Below the pieces are notes generated by a model that saw nothing but the letters and a program-made list of their open reading frames with translations, was not told the DNA's origin and made no database searches. This document shows, piece by piece, positions 44,571 through 53,927 of a stretch of 64,000 nucleotides of DNA. The DNA is from Mesorhizobium norvegicum (GTDB lineage Bacteria; Pseudomonadota; Alphaproteobacteria; Rhizobiales; Rhizobiaceae), in assembly GCF_004919685.1 (NCBI RefSeq), contig NZ_SMYZ01000069.1:30577-94576 (forward strand). Direction: 5' to 3'. The stretch's first letter is position 1, and each line of letters begins with the position of its first letter. Position numbers and translations under genes: made by a program.

Positions 44571-45677
44571 TCAGCGGCCGACCTCGAAGAAAGGCTTGCC
44601 CAGCAGATCGGGAACGACGTCGATGCCTAGGCCGGGGCCATCTGGAATGCCCATGCGGCTGCCGGTGACCGGAGGCATGTTCGACGCCGTGCGCACCGTC
44701 ACCCATTCATGGAAGGCGATGGCGTGCAGTCGGCGCTCCTCTGGCGTCGACAGCGACAGGTGTGCCATGGCCGCGGTGTCGATCTCGGCGCCGCCGGTGT
44801 CCTCGACCGTGATCATGAAGCCCAAATCGACGGCAACATCGCGGATCTGCCGGGTCTTCGTCACGCCGCCCAGCCGCGAGATCTTCAGCGTCAGCCCGTC
44901 GGCCGCGCCCAGGCGATGAATTTCCAGCATCTCCTCGAGCGAGGTGACGGATTCGTCGAGCACCATCGGCTTGTCGAGCATGCGGCGCACCGACATGTTT
45001 TCCTCGATCGTCGTGCAGGGCTGTTCGAACGTGTAGTCGATGCTGCGCGTGGCGTCGGCGAACTGGCGCGCCTGGTAGGGTGTCCAGCCGGCATTGGCGT
45101 CACAGAAGATGACCGTGCCTTTCGGCACCGAAGCGGCGACCGCGGTGACGCGTTCGATGTCGTCATGGACATTGCCGCCGACCTTGACCTGCAGCCGGTG
45201 GAAGCCGTCCTTGACGATGCGCTTGGCCAGCGCGGCCATGGCCTCGACGCTGCCATGGGTGACAACCTTGTAGAGTTCAGCCGTCTCGCTCTCCCGACCG
45301 CCGAGCAGCGTGACCAGCGGCACGTCGGCGGCGCGCGCCGCGAGATCCCAGCAGGCCATGTCGAGTGCCGACTTGATGTAGGGGTGGCCCTTGAACACCG
45401 TGTCCATCAGCCGCCCGACGCTGGCAAGCCCGCGTGGATCGTGACCGATCAGATGCGGCGCGATCTCCACCACGCCGGCGCGAACGCCGGCGGCGAAGGC
45501 GGCCGAGTAGAAATTGCCGAGCGGCGCCATCTCTCCCCAACCGGTGATGCCGCTGTCTGATGTCATGGACACGATCACCGCGTCGAAGGCGTCGGCCTCG
45601 CGCCCCTTCGACATGCGATAGGGCCCGTCCACGAAGGGCTGCACGACATGGTAGGCTTTGATGGTCTCGATCTGCAC
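44571..45677 (-). CDS. Enolase-superfamily enzyme, muconate-lactonizing subgroup
   Basis: 368 residues with the barrel residues of the MLE subgroup: Lys165 (LQVKVGG), Asp193 (DANAGW), Glu218 (EQPC), Asp241 (LDES) and Lys265 (LKISRLGG). The first Lys of the usual KxK is Gln163. Members include cis-3-hydroxyproline dehydratases and proline-betaine racemases. Together with the ABC system and the second enolase enzyme this suggests catabolism of a hydroxylated amino acid, betaine or sugar acid. Substrate not determinable. Confidence 0.8.
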   Translation of the reverse strand: MQIETIKAYHVVQPFVDGPYRMSKGREADAFDAVIVSMTSDSGITGWGEMAPLGNFYSAAFAAGVRAGVVEIAPHLIGHDPRGLASVGRLMDTVFKGHPYIKSALDMACWDLAARAADVPLVTLLGGRESETAELYKVVTHGSVEAMAALAKRIVKDGFHRLQVKVGGNVHDDIERVTAVAASVPKGTVIFCDANAGWTPYQARQFADATRSIDYTFEQPCTTIEENMSVRRMLDKPMVLDESVTSLEEMLEIHRLGAADGLTLKISRLGGVTKTRQIRDVAVDLGFMITVEDTGGAEIDTAAMAHLSLSTPEERRLHAIAFHEWVTVRTASNMPPVTGSRMGIPDGPGLGIDVVPDLLGKPFFEVGR

Positions 45678-45712
45678 GTGTCTTGTCCGCTGTCTGTGAT
45701 GGTGGGAACGGG

Positions 45713-46405
45713 TCAGGCGCCCCTCGATGGGCGTTGTTCGAGGCCGCGCGCGTAGGAAAGCAACTCCTCGAAATCGAGATCGATGTGCTCCCTGGCATGG
45801 CGCTGGGCTGCACGCATATCCTTGCCCTTCAGCAACCGCACATAGGTTTCGTGAACGTCTTCGGCCGGCACCGGCTCATTGCGGGCATGCTGGTGGAGTG
45901 CAAAATACATCTGCAGCCGGCTGGTCAGCCGTTGCCAGGTTTCCAGCAGCACCGAGTTGTCGGCCCATTCGTAGATCAGGCCATGCAGTTGCAGCGCTGT
46001 TTCGATTTGGCGTGTCGTGTCCAACTCACGGGTCGCCAGCTTCACTGCTTCGTGGCGCCGGTCGAGCTCGTCGTAGAAGCGCTGGTCGCGCAGCGGCCAA
46101 GCCCGCTCGATGGCCAGCTCGTCCATCACCTTGTTGAACGAATAGGCATCGTCGATGTCCTTGGCTGTGACCTCGATGACGAAGGTGCCGGCATAGGGAA
46201 TGCTGGTCAGGATGCCTTCCTGCACCAGCTCGCGCATCGCCTCGCGCAGCGGCGCACGGCTGACGCGCATTTGTTCGGAGATACGGAGCTCGTTGAGCTT
46301 CTGACCGGGTTCGAGCTGGCCGGTCAGGATCGCACGCCGCAGCAGCGCGACGATCTCGGCGCGGCGCGTGGTGTCCGCGATCGGACTGAAATCCACTTTC
46401 CCCAT
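45713..46405 (-). CDS. GntR-family regulator, FCD subgroup
   Basis: 230 residues from ATG 46405 (GGGAG 7 nt upstream). N-terminal winged HTH (about 12-75, RAEIVALLRRAILTGQL) and FCD ligand domain (about 85-220), whose histidines coordinate a metal. It is upstream of the two enolase genes and importer, so it is their probable repressor. A perfect palindrome at 46442-46457 is the likely operator. Confidence 0.88.
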   Translation of the reverse strand: MGKVDFSPIADTTRRAEIVALLRRAILTGQLEPGQKLNELRISEQMRVSRAPLREAMRELVQEGILTSIPYAGTFVIEVTAKDIDDAYSFNKVMDELAIERAWPLRDQRFYDELDRRHEAVKLATRELDTTRQIETALQLHGLIYEWADNSVLLETWQRLTSRLQMYFALHQHARNEPVPAEDVHETYVRLLKGKDMRAAQRHAREHIDLDFEELLSYARGLEQRPSRGA

Positions 46406-46441
46406 TCGGTCGCTCCCAAGGAAACCGAAAGCAAGACAAGC

Positions 46442-46457
46442 AGATTGTCGACAATCT
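46442..46457. promoter_or_regulatory. 16-bp palindrome AGATTGTCGACAATCT, GntR operator
   Basis: Perfect 16-bp palindrome 37-52 nt before the regulator start. The core TTGTCGACAA matches the FCD/GntR operator pattern TTGTNNACAA, so it probably mediates autoregulation and control of the operon. Confidence 0.75.
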
Positions 46458-46638
46458 AACAAGAGGCTATTTCTGAATTGATTGCCGACGCTGCAGAGAC
46501 CGTTTCGAAATTCGCTCTGGCGAGTCATATGGTGGCGGTTTCGAGAACCGGAGCGCAGCGGACATTTGGGTCCGTGAGCACCGGAAGCGCAGAAAACGCC
46601 GCTAGATGGCCGCCAGAGTAGAATTTCCAAACGGTCTC

Positions 46639-47433
46639 TCAGGCCGCGCGGCCGTAGAAGCCGACGCGCTCCTCGGCGCTGAACATCACGCCGGGCTTCT
46701 CATAGTAGGAAAACACCGCGATCATGCGCTCACGCTCGCCTTCGACGGTGGTGACGCGATGCGCGGTGTTCTTGCCGCGGAAGACATTCAGCGTGCCCGG
46801 CTTCATGCGCAGGATCTTTGCATCGGGGTCGCGCCCTTCGAGCAGTCTGGCGACGCCGTCATAGTTCGGATTGTCGTCAGATCGCAGATCGGTGCGGTAT
46901 TCGAGGTCGCCGCCACGCTCCGCTGCTTGCAGCAGCAGCGTCGTCGTGAATTCAGAACGGTCGAAATGCCAATTCAGCGCCTCGCCGGCGCGATAGGCCA
47001 TGACATTGGTGCGGGCCAGCGGATCCTGCATGACATGCAGCCTGGTCTTGCCCATCGTTGCCGCCAGGAAGCGCAGCAGCGGCTCGTATTCGTAGATGGC
47101 GAGCACGACGCTGCCCGGGATCTGGTCGGCGCAGACGGTGTGGCTGATGGTCTCGACCTTGCGCAGCGCCGGATGGTCGGGCGCAAGCTCGGGGATATCA
47201 GGCTTGAAGTAGATGTTGTGCATGCGCTTGTGCACATGCGATCGCGCGGCCATCACCGGCTGGATTTCGCGCACGGCTTGTTCTGCCACGCCGGGGCGCA
47301 AAAACCCTTCGAGATTGAACATACCGTCGGCTTCGATGGCGGCGATGGATTGTTCGACAAGGCGCTGCCATTCGGCGCTGCCTTCGCGGTCGAGCGGATA
47401 GCGGTCGAGATCGAGGATGTCTTTCATCGTCAT
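46639..47433 (-). CDS. 2-oxoglutarate/Fe(II)-dependent oxygenase
   Basis: 264 residues from ATG 47433 (GGAG close; a second ATG at 47427 is possible). Iron triad candidates His156-x-Asp158 (NWHFDRSEF) and His225 (NTAHRVTT), with an arginine near 235 for 2OG. Such enzymes hydroxylate amino acids or demethylate substrates. It is divergent from a LysR gene across 97 nt and is probably controlled by it. It may belong to the neighbouring enolase operon by function, but this is inference. Confidence 0.75.
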   Translation of the reverse strand: MTMKDILDLDRYPLDREGSAEWQRLVEQSIAAIEADGMFNLEGFLRPGVAEQAVREIQPVMAARSHVHKRMHNIYFKPDIPELAPDHPALRKVETISHTVCADQIPGSVVLAIYEYEPLLRFLAATMGKTRLHVMQDPLARTNVMAYRAGEALNWHFDRSEFTTTLLLQAAERGGDLEYRTDLRSDDNPNYDGVARLLEGRDPDAKILRMKPGTLNVFRGKNTAHRVTTVEGERERMIAVFSYYEKPGVMFSAEERVGFYGRAA

Positions 47434-47530
47434 GGGCTCCGAGGTTTCGAGCCTATGAGACGGCAAAAAAATCTTTCTCTCAACGCCGAAAATAATTAGG
47501 ATTGAGCAAGAAAAACTTATGGAGCCTGGT

Positions 47531-48463
47531 GTGGAACGGTTGCCCCCGCTGAATGCGATCAAGGCCTTCGAGGTCGCCGCCCGCGCCGGCAGCTTCACTC
47601 TGGCCGCCGCTGAACTCGGCGTGTCGTCGGCGGCGGTCAGCCAGCAGATCCGCAATCTCGAAACCTGGTTCGGCAAGCAATTGTTCGTGCGCAGCGGCAA
47701 CCGCATCGCGCTGACAGACGCCGGCCACGCCATCTATCCGCAGACGGCGAAGGCTTTGGGAGACATCGCCGCCATAGGCCAGCGCATGCTGGAGGGAGGA
47801 GTGCGGACGCGTCTGGTCGTCAGCGTGCCATTCTCGCTGGCCGAACTGTGGCTCGCGCCAAGGCTGGCCACGCTTCTTGATGCCTTCCCGCAGATGGCGA
47901 TCGACGTCCGGGTCGAGGACGATCCGGTCGACCTGATGCGCCAGAACATCGATCTGCGCATCAGCTATGGCGACTATCACTATCCGGGATTGAAACTCGT
48001 TCGTCTCGTCCATGACGACGTCCTGCCGGTCTGCGCGCCGGAATTCTGGCGCCGGCACGGCAATGGCGATCCCGGTCTGGCCGATCTGCACGAGAGCCAG
48101 TTCATCCACACCAATTGGGGCCCGAACTATGCCTCGCACCCGACCTGGGCGGATTGGTTCGCGGCATCCGGCGGCAGCCGCTCGCCCGACCCGTCGCACG
48201 GGCGGCGGGTCGGCCTGTCCAGCCTGGCAATCGCCTCGGCGAGGCTGGGCCTGGGCATCGCCCTTGGTCAGCGGGTCATGGCGCGCGCCGATCTGGAGGC
48301 CGGCCGGCTCATAGCGCTCTCATCCGTATCGGTTCGCCTCGGGCATCCCTATTGTGCGTTCATGCCGCCGGCCAAGGCCGACCGCGCCGATGTCGCCCGC
48401 CTGGTGGAACTGCTCACGAAAACGGCGCCCGCGACCTGTGGGAAGGTCGGGGCGCCGCGCTGA
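47531..48463 (+). CDS. LysR-family regulator, GcvA-like
   Basis: 310 residues from GTG 47531, chosen because GGAG lies 6 nt upstream and the product then begins VERLPPLNAIKAFE as in GcvA-type proteins; an ATG at 47519 is the alternative. HTH in about 1-60, effector domain beyond. Likely regulator of the divergent 2OG oxygenase gene. Confidence 0.85.
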   Translation: MERLPPLNAIKAFEVAARAGSFTLAAAELGVSSAAVSQQIRNLETWFGKQLFVRSGNRIALTDAGHAIYPQTAKALGDIAAIGQRMLEGGVRTRLVVSVPFSLAELWLAPRLATLLDAFPQMAIDVRVEDDPVDLMRQNIDLRISYGDYHYPGLKLVRLVHDDVLPVCAPEFWRRHGNGDPGLADLHESQFIHTNWGPNYASHPTWADWFAASGGSRSPDPSHGRRVGLSSLAIASARLGLGIALGQRVMARADLEAGRLIALSSVSVRLGHPYCAFMPPAKADRADVARLVELLTKTAPATCGKVGAPR

Positions 48464-48484
48464 AGCCGGTCCTGACGGGGGTGT

Positions 48485-49636
48485 TCAGGTGGCCGGCTTT
48501 TCCGGCATCGGCGATACCGGCGCTCCGGGGCCGATTTTTTGCAGATTGCCCGTGATCACCTGGTCGCCTTCGGCGACGCCGCTCAGGATGGCGACCTGAT
48601 CGCCGCTCGTCGGTCCGAGCGAAACCAGCCGCTGGTCGACCGTGTTGCCCTTGCCGACGACATAGAGATATTTGCCGAGCTGGCTCGAGCCCAGCGCCGT
48701 CTGCGGCACCATAAGCGCATCGGCCTGCTGCCTCACATGCAGCCGGACACGAACATATTGCCCGGGCAGCAGCGTGAACTTGCCGTTGCCGATCGTGGCG
48801 CGCGCCGTGATCGTGCCGGTCGAACGATCGACCGAATTGTCGATGAAGGTAAGCTCGCCCTTCTGGCTGGCTTCGGTCTCACCAGGAAGCAGGACCTCGA
48901 CCTCGATCGGGCCGTTCGCACGCGCCTGTTCGATCTCGGCCAGATCCGTCTCGCTCGGATTGAAGGTGACGTAGATCGGATCGAGTTGCACCAGCGTGTT
49001 GAGCACCGTGCCGGCGACGCTGACCAGCGTTCCGACCGAGGCCTGGTTGCGGCCGAGGCGCCCGCCAAACGGCGCGCGGATTTCGGCATAGCTCAAATTG
49101 AGCTCTGCCGTGCGGACCGCCGCCTGGTTGAGCGCCAGCGACGCTTGCGCTTCGCGCAAGGTGCTGGTGCGCTGGTCGAAGCCGTCCTTGGCGAGGTAGC
49201 CGCTCTTGGCAAGCTCGGTGCCGCGACCAAGGTTTGAGCGGGCATAATCGAGCGTCGCCGTGTCGCGCTGCACCTGGGCCTTCGCCCGGTCAAGAGCCGC
49301 CTGGAAGTCGTCAGGTGAGATCTTGTAAAGAAGATCGCCCTGCCGGACATCGACACCGTCGGCAGCGGTCTGCTCCTGCAGATAGCCTGGAATCCTGGCC
49401 TGCAAGGTGATGCTGCGGATAGGCTCCGTCCGCGCGGCATAGTCGAGATAGATCGGGATCGTCTTCTTGACGACGCTGACCACCGGCACCGGCATGACGA
49501 ACGCCGCCGGGGCGGGTGCGGCACCAGCCGTACCGGCATTGAGGCTGAGATTGCCCATGTCGAGCAGGTGGACGCTGGCCACCGAGATCGCACCCAGCGC
49601 GACAGCCGTCCCCAACGCGATTTTCCATTTACGCAT
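48485..49636 (-). CDS. RND efflux periplasmic adaptor (AcrA/MexA-like)
   Basis: 383 residues. N-terminal membrane signal (about 7-25), then barrel-sandwich and alpha-hairpin domains; GYLQEQTAADG and SYAEIRAPFGGRLGR are characteristic of membrane fusion proteins. It links the inner-membrane pump to an outer-membrane channel, which is not encoded here. It starts 15 nt after the pump gene. Confidence 0.92.
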   Translation of the reverse strand: MRKWKIALGTAVALGAISVASVHLLDMGNLSLNAGTAGAAPAPAAFVMPVPVVSVVKKTIPIYLDYAARTEPIRSITLQARIPGYLQEQTAADGVDVRQGDLLYKISPDDFQAALDRAKAQVQRDTATLDYARSNLGRGTELAKSGYLAKDGFDQRTSTLREAQASLALNQAAVRTAELNLSYAEIRAPFGGRLGRNQASVGTLVSVAGTVLNTLVQLDPIYVTFNPSETDLAEIEQARANGPIEVEVLLPGETEASQKGELTFIDNSVDRSTGTITARATIGNGKFTLLPGQYVRVRLHVRQQADALMVPQTALGSSQLGKYLYVVGKGNTVDQRLVSLGPTSGDQVAILSGVAEGDQVITGNLQKIGPGAPVSPMPEKPAT

Positions 49637-49651
49637 GATTAGTCTCCAATC

Positions 49652-52600
49652 TTATTCGGCCGCTTCCGCCAGGGGAGGGAAGGCGGGCTTAGTCGTTGGT
49701 TCATTGTCTTGAGAGGCGGGCTCGTCATTGCCGCGTCGTTCGCGCAGCTGTTCGATGACCGCGTAGAAGACCGGCACGAACACCAGCGACAGGATCGTCG
49801 CTGCGACCATGCCGCCGAACACGGTGGTGCCGATCGATTGACGGCTCGCGGCACCGGCGCCGGTCGCAAACATCAGCGGCAGCACGCCGAGGATGAAGGC
49901 GAAGGCCGTCATCAGGATCGGCCGCAGCCTGAGCCGTGCTGCTTCCATCGCCGCATCGACGATGCTGAGGCCTTCCTCGCGCCGTCGCCGGGCGAACTCG
50001 ACGATCAGGATCGCGTTCTTCGCCGCCAGGCCGATCAGCATGACGAAGCCGATCTGCGAGTAGACGTCGATCTGCATGCCGCGAGCCCACAGCACCACGA
50101 ACGCGCCGAACAGAGCGAGCGGCACCGCCAGCAGCACCATGAACGGCATCGCCCAGCTCTCATATTGCGCCGCCAGGATCAGGAAGACGAAGACGATGGC
50201 GAGGCCAAAGACGACGGACGCGATCGATCCTGCCTTGAGCTCCTGGAAGGTGATGCCGGTCCATTCGAAACCGAAATCCCTGGGCAGTGCGGTGGCGGCC
50301 GCCCGTTCCATCGCGGCGACTGCTTGGCCCGAAGAGAAGCCGGGTGCGGCACCGCCATTGATCGAGGCCGAGGCGTTGTTGTTGTAGTGCGGCACGGTTT
50401 CCGGGCCGACGAAGGGCACGAGTTTGCCCAGCGTGCTGAGCGGCACCATGCCGCCGGAGGCATTGCGCACATAGAGCCGCGAAATGTCGGCGGCACCCGC
50501 ACGTGCATCCTTGTCGGCCTGGATGGTCACCCGGAAGGTGCGGCCGAACAGGTTGAAGTCGTTGACGTAGAGCGAGCCGAGATAGATCTGCAGCGTGTTG
50601 AACACGTCCGGCAGGTTGAGACCGAGCAGTTTCGCCTTGCTGCGGTCGAGGTCGTAGTTGAACTGCGGCGTCGAGGTCGAGAACGGCGAGAACAGCTGCT
50701 GCGGATTGATCTCCGGCTGCTTGCGCGCCTCGGCGATCACCGCTTGCGTGGCATCGTTGAGGGCTGAGCTGCCGCGACCGGTGAGATCCTCGACGACGAA
50801 TTCGAAGCCGCCCGTGGTGCCGATACCAGGGATCGACGGCGGATCGAAGCTCAGCGCAAAGGCTTCCGGAATCTGCATCAGCTTGCCGCGCACGTCGGCG
50901 ACGAGCTTCGAGGCACTCTGGTCGGGACCGCGTTCCTCCCAGGGCTTCAGGATGGCGAATTCGACCGCCGAATTCGACTGCGCGGCACTGGTCAGGAAGT
51001 TCAGGCCGCTGATCGAGCCGACGATGTCGACGCCGGGTGTCGCCTGCAGGATGTCGCGCGCCTTTTGCGCCACCGCGTCGGTGCGCTCCAGCGACGCGCC
51101 GTCGGGCAACTGGATGACGACGAAGAAATAGCCCTGATCCTCGACCGGAAGGAAGGTCGAGGGCAGGCGCTGCCAGACGAAATAGGTGGCGACCAGTCCT
51201 GCCGCGAACAGGCCAAGCATGATCCAGCGCAAGCGGATGAGGATGCGCACGCCATTGGCATAGGCATGCGACAGCCTGTCGAAGCCGGTGTTGAACCAGC
51301 GGAACGGGGCGAACTGTGTCTCGCCGCGATGCCGCAGGAAGGCGGCGCTGAGCGCGGGGCTCAGCGTCAGCGAATTGAAGGCGGAGATGCCGACGGAAAT
51401 CGCCACCGTCAGCGCGAACTGGTTGTAGAGCTTGCCGGAGACGCCGGGAATGAAGGCAACCGGCACGAACACCGCCATCAGCACGGCGGTGGTCGCGATG
51501 ATCGGACCGGTGACCTCGGCCATCGCGGCCTTTGTCGCCGCAAGCGGCTTGAGCCCGGCCTCCAGCTGTCGTTCGACATTCTCGACCACGACGATGGCGT
51601 CGTCGACGACCAGGCCGATCGCCAGCACCATGCCGAGCAGGGAGAGCATGTTGAGCGAGAAGCCGAGCATCTCCATGACGACCAGCGTCGCCACCAGCGA
51701 CACCGGAATGGCGATGGTCGGGATAATCGTCGTGCGCCAGCTCTGCAGGAAGATGAACACCACGGCGACGACCAGCACCAGCGCTTCGCCGAGCGTGATC
51801 AGCACGTCATGCATCGACGCCGACACGAAGCGGGTGGTGTCGTAGTGCATCGCATAGGCGACGCCCTTCGGGAACCGGCCCGAAAGCTCCTGCATCTTGT
51901 CCTTGACGCGCTGCTGCAGATCGAGCGCGTTGGAGCCGGGCATCTGGTAGACGGCGAGCACCACGGTCGGGTCCTTGCCGAAGAAGGCCGACGACGAATA
52001 TTGCAGCGCGCCAAGCTCGATGCGGGCGACGTCGCGCAGCCTGACCAGCGAGCCGGTGTCCGTGTTGGCGCGCACGACGATGTCGCCGAATTCCTTGGGA
52101 TCGCTCAACCGGCCGATGGCATTGACCTGCATCTCGAAGGCAGTGCCGGCCGGCGCCGGCGACTGGCCGATCTTGCCGGCCGCCACCTGGACGTTCTGTT
52201 CGGCGATGGCGTTTTGCACGTCGACCGCGGTGATGCCGAGGTTGGCGAGCTTGTCGGGATCGAGCCAGACGCGCATCGAATAGCGCCGCTCGCCGAAAAT
52301 CTGCACATCGCCGACGCCAGGCAGACGCTTCAGCGGATCGACCACCTGCAGATAGGCAAGGTTGCTCAGCGCCACCGGATCGACCGAACTGTCTGGCGAG
52401 GTCAGGTTGACGATGAGGACGAAGTTCGGGTTCTGCTTCTTGATCGTCACGCCGCCCTGGTTGACGATCGCCGGCAGCGACGAGGCGGCCTGCGAGACGC
52501 GGTTCTGGACGTCGACGGCGGCGGTGCTCAGCGAATAACCGACATCGAAGGTGATGGTGATGGTCGAGGAGCCGTCATTGGAGCTCGTCGACGACATGTA

Positions 52601-52837
52601 GGTCATGCCTTGCACGCCGTTGATCTGCTGCTCCAGCGGCGTCGTCACCGTGTCGGCCACCACTTGCGCGCTGGCGCCCGGATAGTGGGCGCTGACCACG
52701 ACCTGCGGCGGTGTGATGTCGGGAAACTGCGAGACGGGCAGCAGGAAATAACAAATCGACCCGGCGAGCACCATGATGATGGCGATCGCCGAGGCGAAGA
52801 TCGGACGGTGGATGAAAAAGTTTACCACGACACGCAA
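49652..52837 (-). CDS. RND multidrug efflux pump (AcrB/HAE1-like)
   Basis: 1061 residues, the usual AcrB size. IHRPIFASAIAIIM first helix, two large periplasmic loops, and a proton-relay DD pair in GLVVDDAIVVVENVER. Exports hydrophobic drugs using proton motive force. Upstream lies a small overlapping gene and the divergent TetR gene, which is likely its repressor. Confidence 0.93.
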   Translation of the reverse strand: MRVVVNFFIHRPIFASAIAIIMVLAGSICYFLLPVSQFPDITPPQVVVSAHYPGASAQVVADTVTTPLEQQINGVQGMTYMSSTSSNDGSSTITITFDVGYSLSTAAVDVQNRVSQAASSLPAIVNQGGVTIKKQNPNFVLIVNLTSPDSSVDPVALSNLAYLQVVDPLKRLPGVGDVQIFGERRYSMRVWLDPDKLANLGITAVDVQNAIAEQNVQVAAGKIGQSPAPAGTAFEMQVNAIGRLSDPKEFGDIVVRANTDTGSLVRLRDVARIELGALQYSSSAFFGKDPTVVLAVYQMPGSNALDLQQRVKDKMQELSGRFPKGVAYAMHYDTTRFVSASMHDVLITLGEALVLVVAVVFIFLQSWRTTIIPTIAIPVSLVATLVVMEMLGFSLNMLSLLGMVLAIGLVVDDAIVVVENVERQLEAGLKPLAATKAAMAEVTGPIIATTAVLMAVFVPVAFIPGVSGKLYNQFALTVAISVGISAFNSLTLSPALSAAFLRHRGETQFAPFRWFNTGFDRLSHAYANGVRILIRLRWIMLGLFAAGLVATYFVWQRLPSTFLPVEDQGYFFVVIQLPDGASLERTDAVAQKARDILQATPGVDIVGSISGLNFLTSAAQSNSAVEFAILKPWEERGPDQSASKLVADVRGKLMQIPEAFALSFDPPSIPGIGTTGGFEFVVEDLTGRGSSALNDATQAVIAEARKQPEINPQQLFSPFSTSTPQFNYDLDRSKAKLLGLNLPDVFNTLQIYLGSLYVNDFNLFGRTFRVTIQADKDARAGAADISRLYVRNASGGMVPLSTLGKLVPFVGPETVPHYNNNASASINGGAAPGFSSGQAVAAMERAAATALPRDFGFEWTGITFQELKAGSIASVVFGLAIVFVFLILAAQYESWAMPFMVLLAVPLALFGAFVVLWARGMQIDVYSQIGFVMLIGLAAKNAILIVEFARRRREEGLSIVDAAMEAARLRLRPILMTAFAFILGVLPLMFATGAGAASRQSIGTTVFGGMVAATILSLVFVPVFYAVIEQLRERRGNDEPASQDNEPTTKPAFPPLAEAAE

Positions 52838-53076
52838 GCCTCCCCGGCTGCTCTTGCCCGCCCGAAGGCGCTGGCAACCCTGGACAGCCCTTGGCCGCGC
52901 CCGTCGCCGGGCTCGTCCAGCGAACGCAGCAACGGCACCTCGCGGCGCTGCGCATCGGCAAGCGAGCGCAGCATCCTTTCGAAGGCGCGCGGGTCGACGC
53001 CATCTGCTTTCATGACCAGCCGGATCATCGGATCCCGGACGGCTTCATCTATGGTAAGATCGCGGCGCTGTGGCAT
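52822..53076 (-). CDS. 84-residue protein overlapping the pump gene start
   Basis: 84 residues, mostly helical and charged (IDEAVRDPMIRLVMKADGVD), rich in Arg. It overlaps the pump start by 16 bases, implying translational coupling. Short proteins of this look occur in Rhizobiales, but I cannot name the family. No signal or membrane segment. Confidence 0.6.
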   Translation of the reverse strand: MPQRRDLTIDEAVRDPMIRLVMKADGVDPRAFERMLRSLADAQRREVPLLRSLDEPGDGRGQGLSRVASAFGRARAAGEACVSW

Positions 53077-53240
53077 TGGCCGGCTCCTTGTCTGTCGATT
53101 CGCAGCCCATGCTCACGAACCGTTTTTTGATCTCTTCACCGGCCGAGGCCGCATGATCCGCAATTTTCGCCCATCTCGATCTGGCCCATCTGATCTGGTA
53201 GGACCAGTTCACAGCCTTGTGATTGACGAAAGGCGATATA

Positions 53241-53287
53241 GGTGTTACCAGTAAGTAACATTCGTGACGTTACAGACCGGTAACACC
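53241..53287. promoter_or_regulatory. Nested palindromes of the TetR/RND control region
   Basis: An outer 9-bp inverted repeat (GGTGTTACC 53241-53249 and GGTAACACC 53279-53287) encloses an inner GTAAC-N9-GTTAC (53255-53273). Such nested GTTAC sites between a tetR gene and an efflux operon are a typical repressor operator. It lies 50-96 nt before the TetR start. Confidence 0.75.
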
Positions 53288-53336
53288 ATAGTCAAGAGGC
53301 GTACCGAGGGATTTTTGGGAAACCAAGGAGGTTTTG

Positions 53337-53927
53337 ATGGAAGACGGCACTGTGGAACGCGCTCGCCCCCGGGACAGGATCCTGGAGACGGCGCAGGACA
53401 TGTTTCACAAGCATGGCATCAAGGGCGTCGGCATCGACGCCATCACTGAGGCCGCCGGAACCAACAAGATGACGCTCTATCGTCATTTCGATTCAAAGGA
53501 CGACCTCATCATCCAGTGCCTGCGCGCCACCGCCTGCAAGGCCGGCGCCATGTGGGAAAAGTTCGAAACCGAGCATCCCGGCGACAAGCTGGCGCAACTG
53601 CATGCCTGGGTCCGGATCGCCGCCGATATGCTCAGGGCTGACGGCCGCGGCTGCGACATGGCCAATGCCGCCGTCGAGCTAAGCGAGACCGATCATCCGG
53701 CAAGACGTGTGATCAAGGAGCTCAAGGAAGCCCAGCGCGATCGGCTGGTGACGCTTTGCAGGGATGCTGGCATCGGCCAGGCCGAACTTCTCGCCGATAC
53801 GCTATCGCTTCTGCTTGAAGGCGCTCGTGTCAGTGTCCAGAGTGTCGGTACGGAAGGCCCCAGCGCACAGTTCGTCCGCATGGCGGAAGGACTGATTGTT
53901 TCCTTCAGGGGCACGGCTGCCGGCTGA
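53337..53927 (+). CDS. TetR-family repressor (AcrR-like)
   Basis: 196 residues from ATG 53337 (AAGGAGG 5 nt upstream). HTH in about 12-58 (RILETAQDMFHKHGIKGVGIDAITEAAGTNKMTLYRHF), ligand domain after. It is divergent from the pump operon and likely represses it and itself. Confidence 0.9.
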   Translation: MEDGTVERARPRDRILETAQDMFHKHGIKGVGIDAITEAAGTNKMTLYRHFDSKDDLIIQCLRATACKAGAMWEKFETEHPGDKLAQLHAWVRIAADMLRADGRGCDMANAAVELSETDHPARRVIKELKEAQRDRLVTLCRDAGIGQAELLADTLSLLLEGARVSVQSVGTEGPSAQFVRMAEGLIVSFRGTAAG

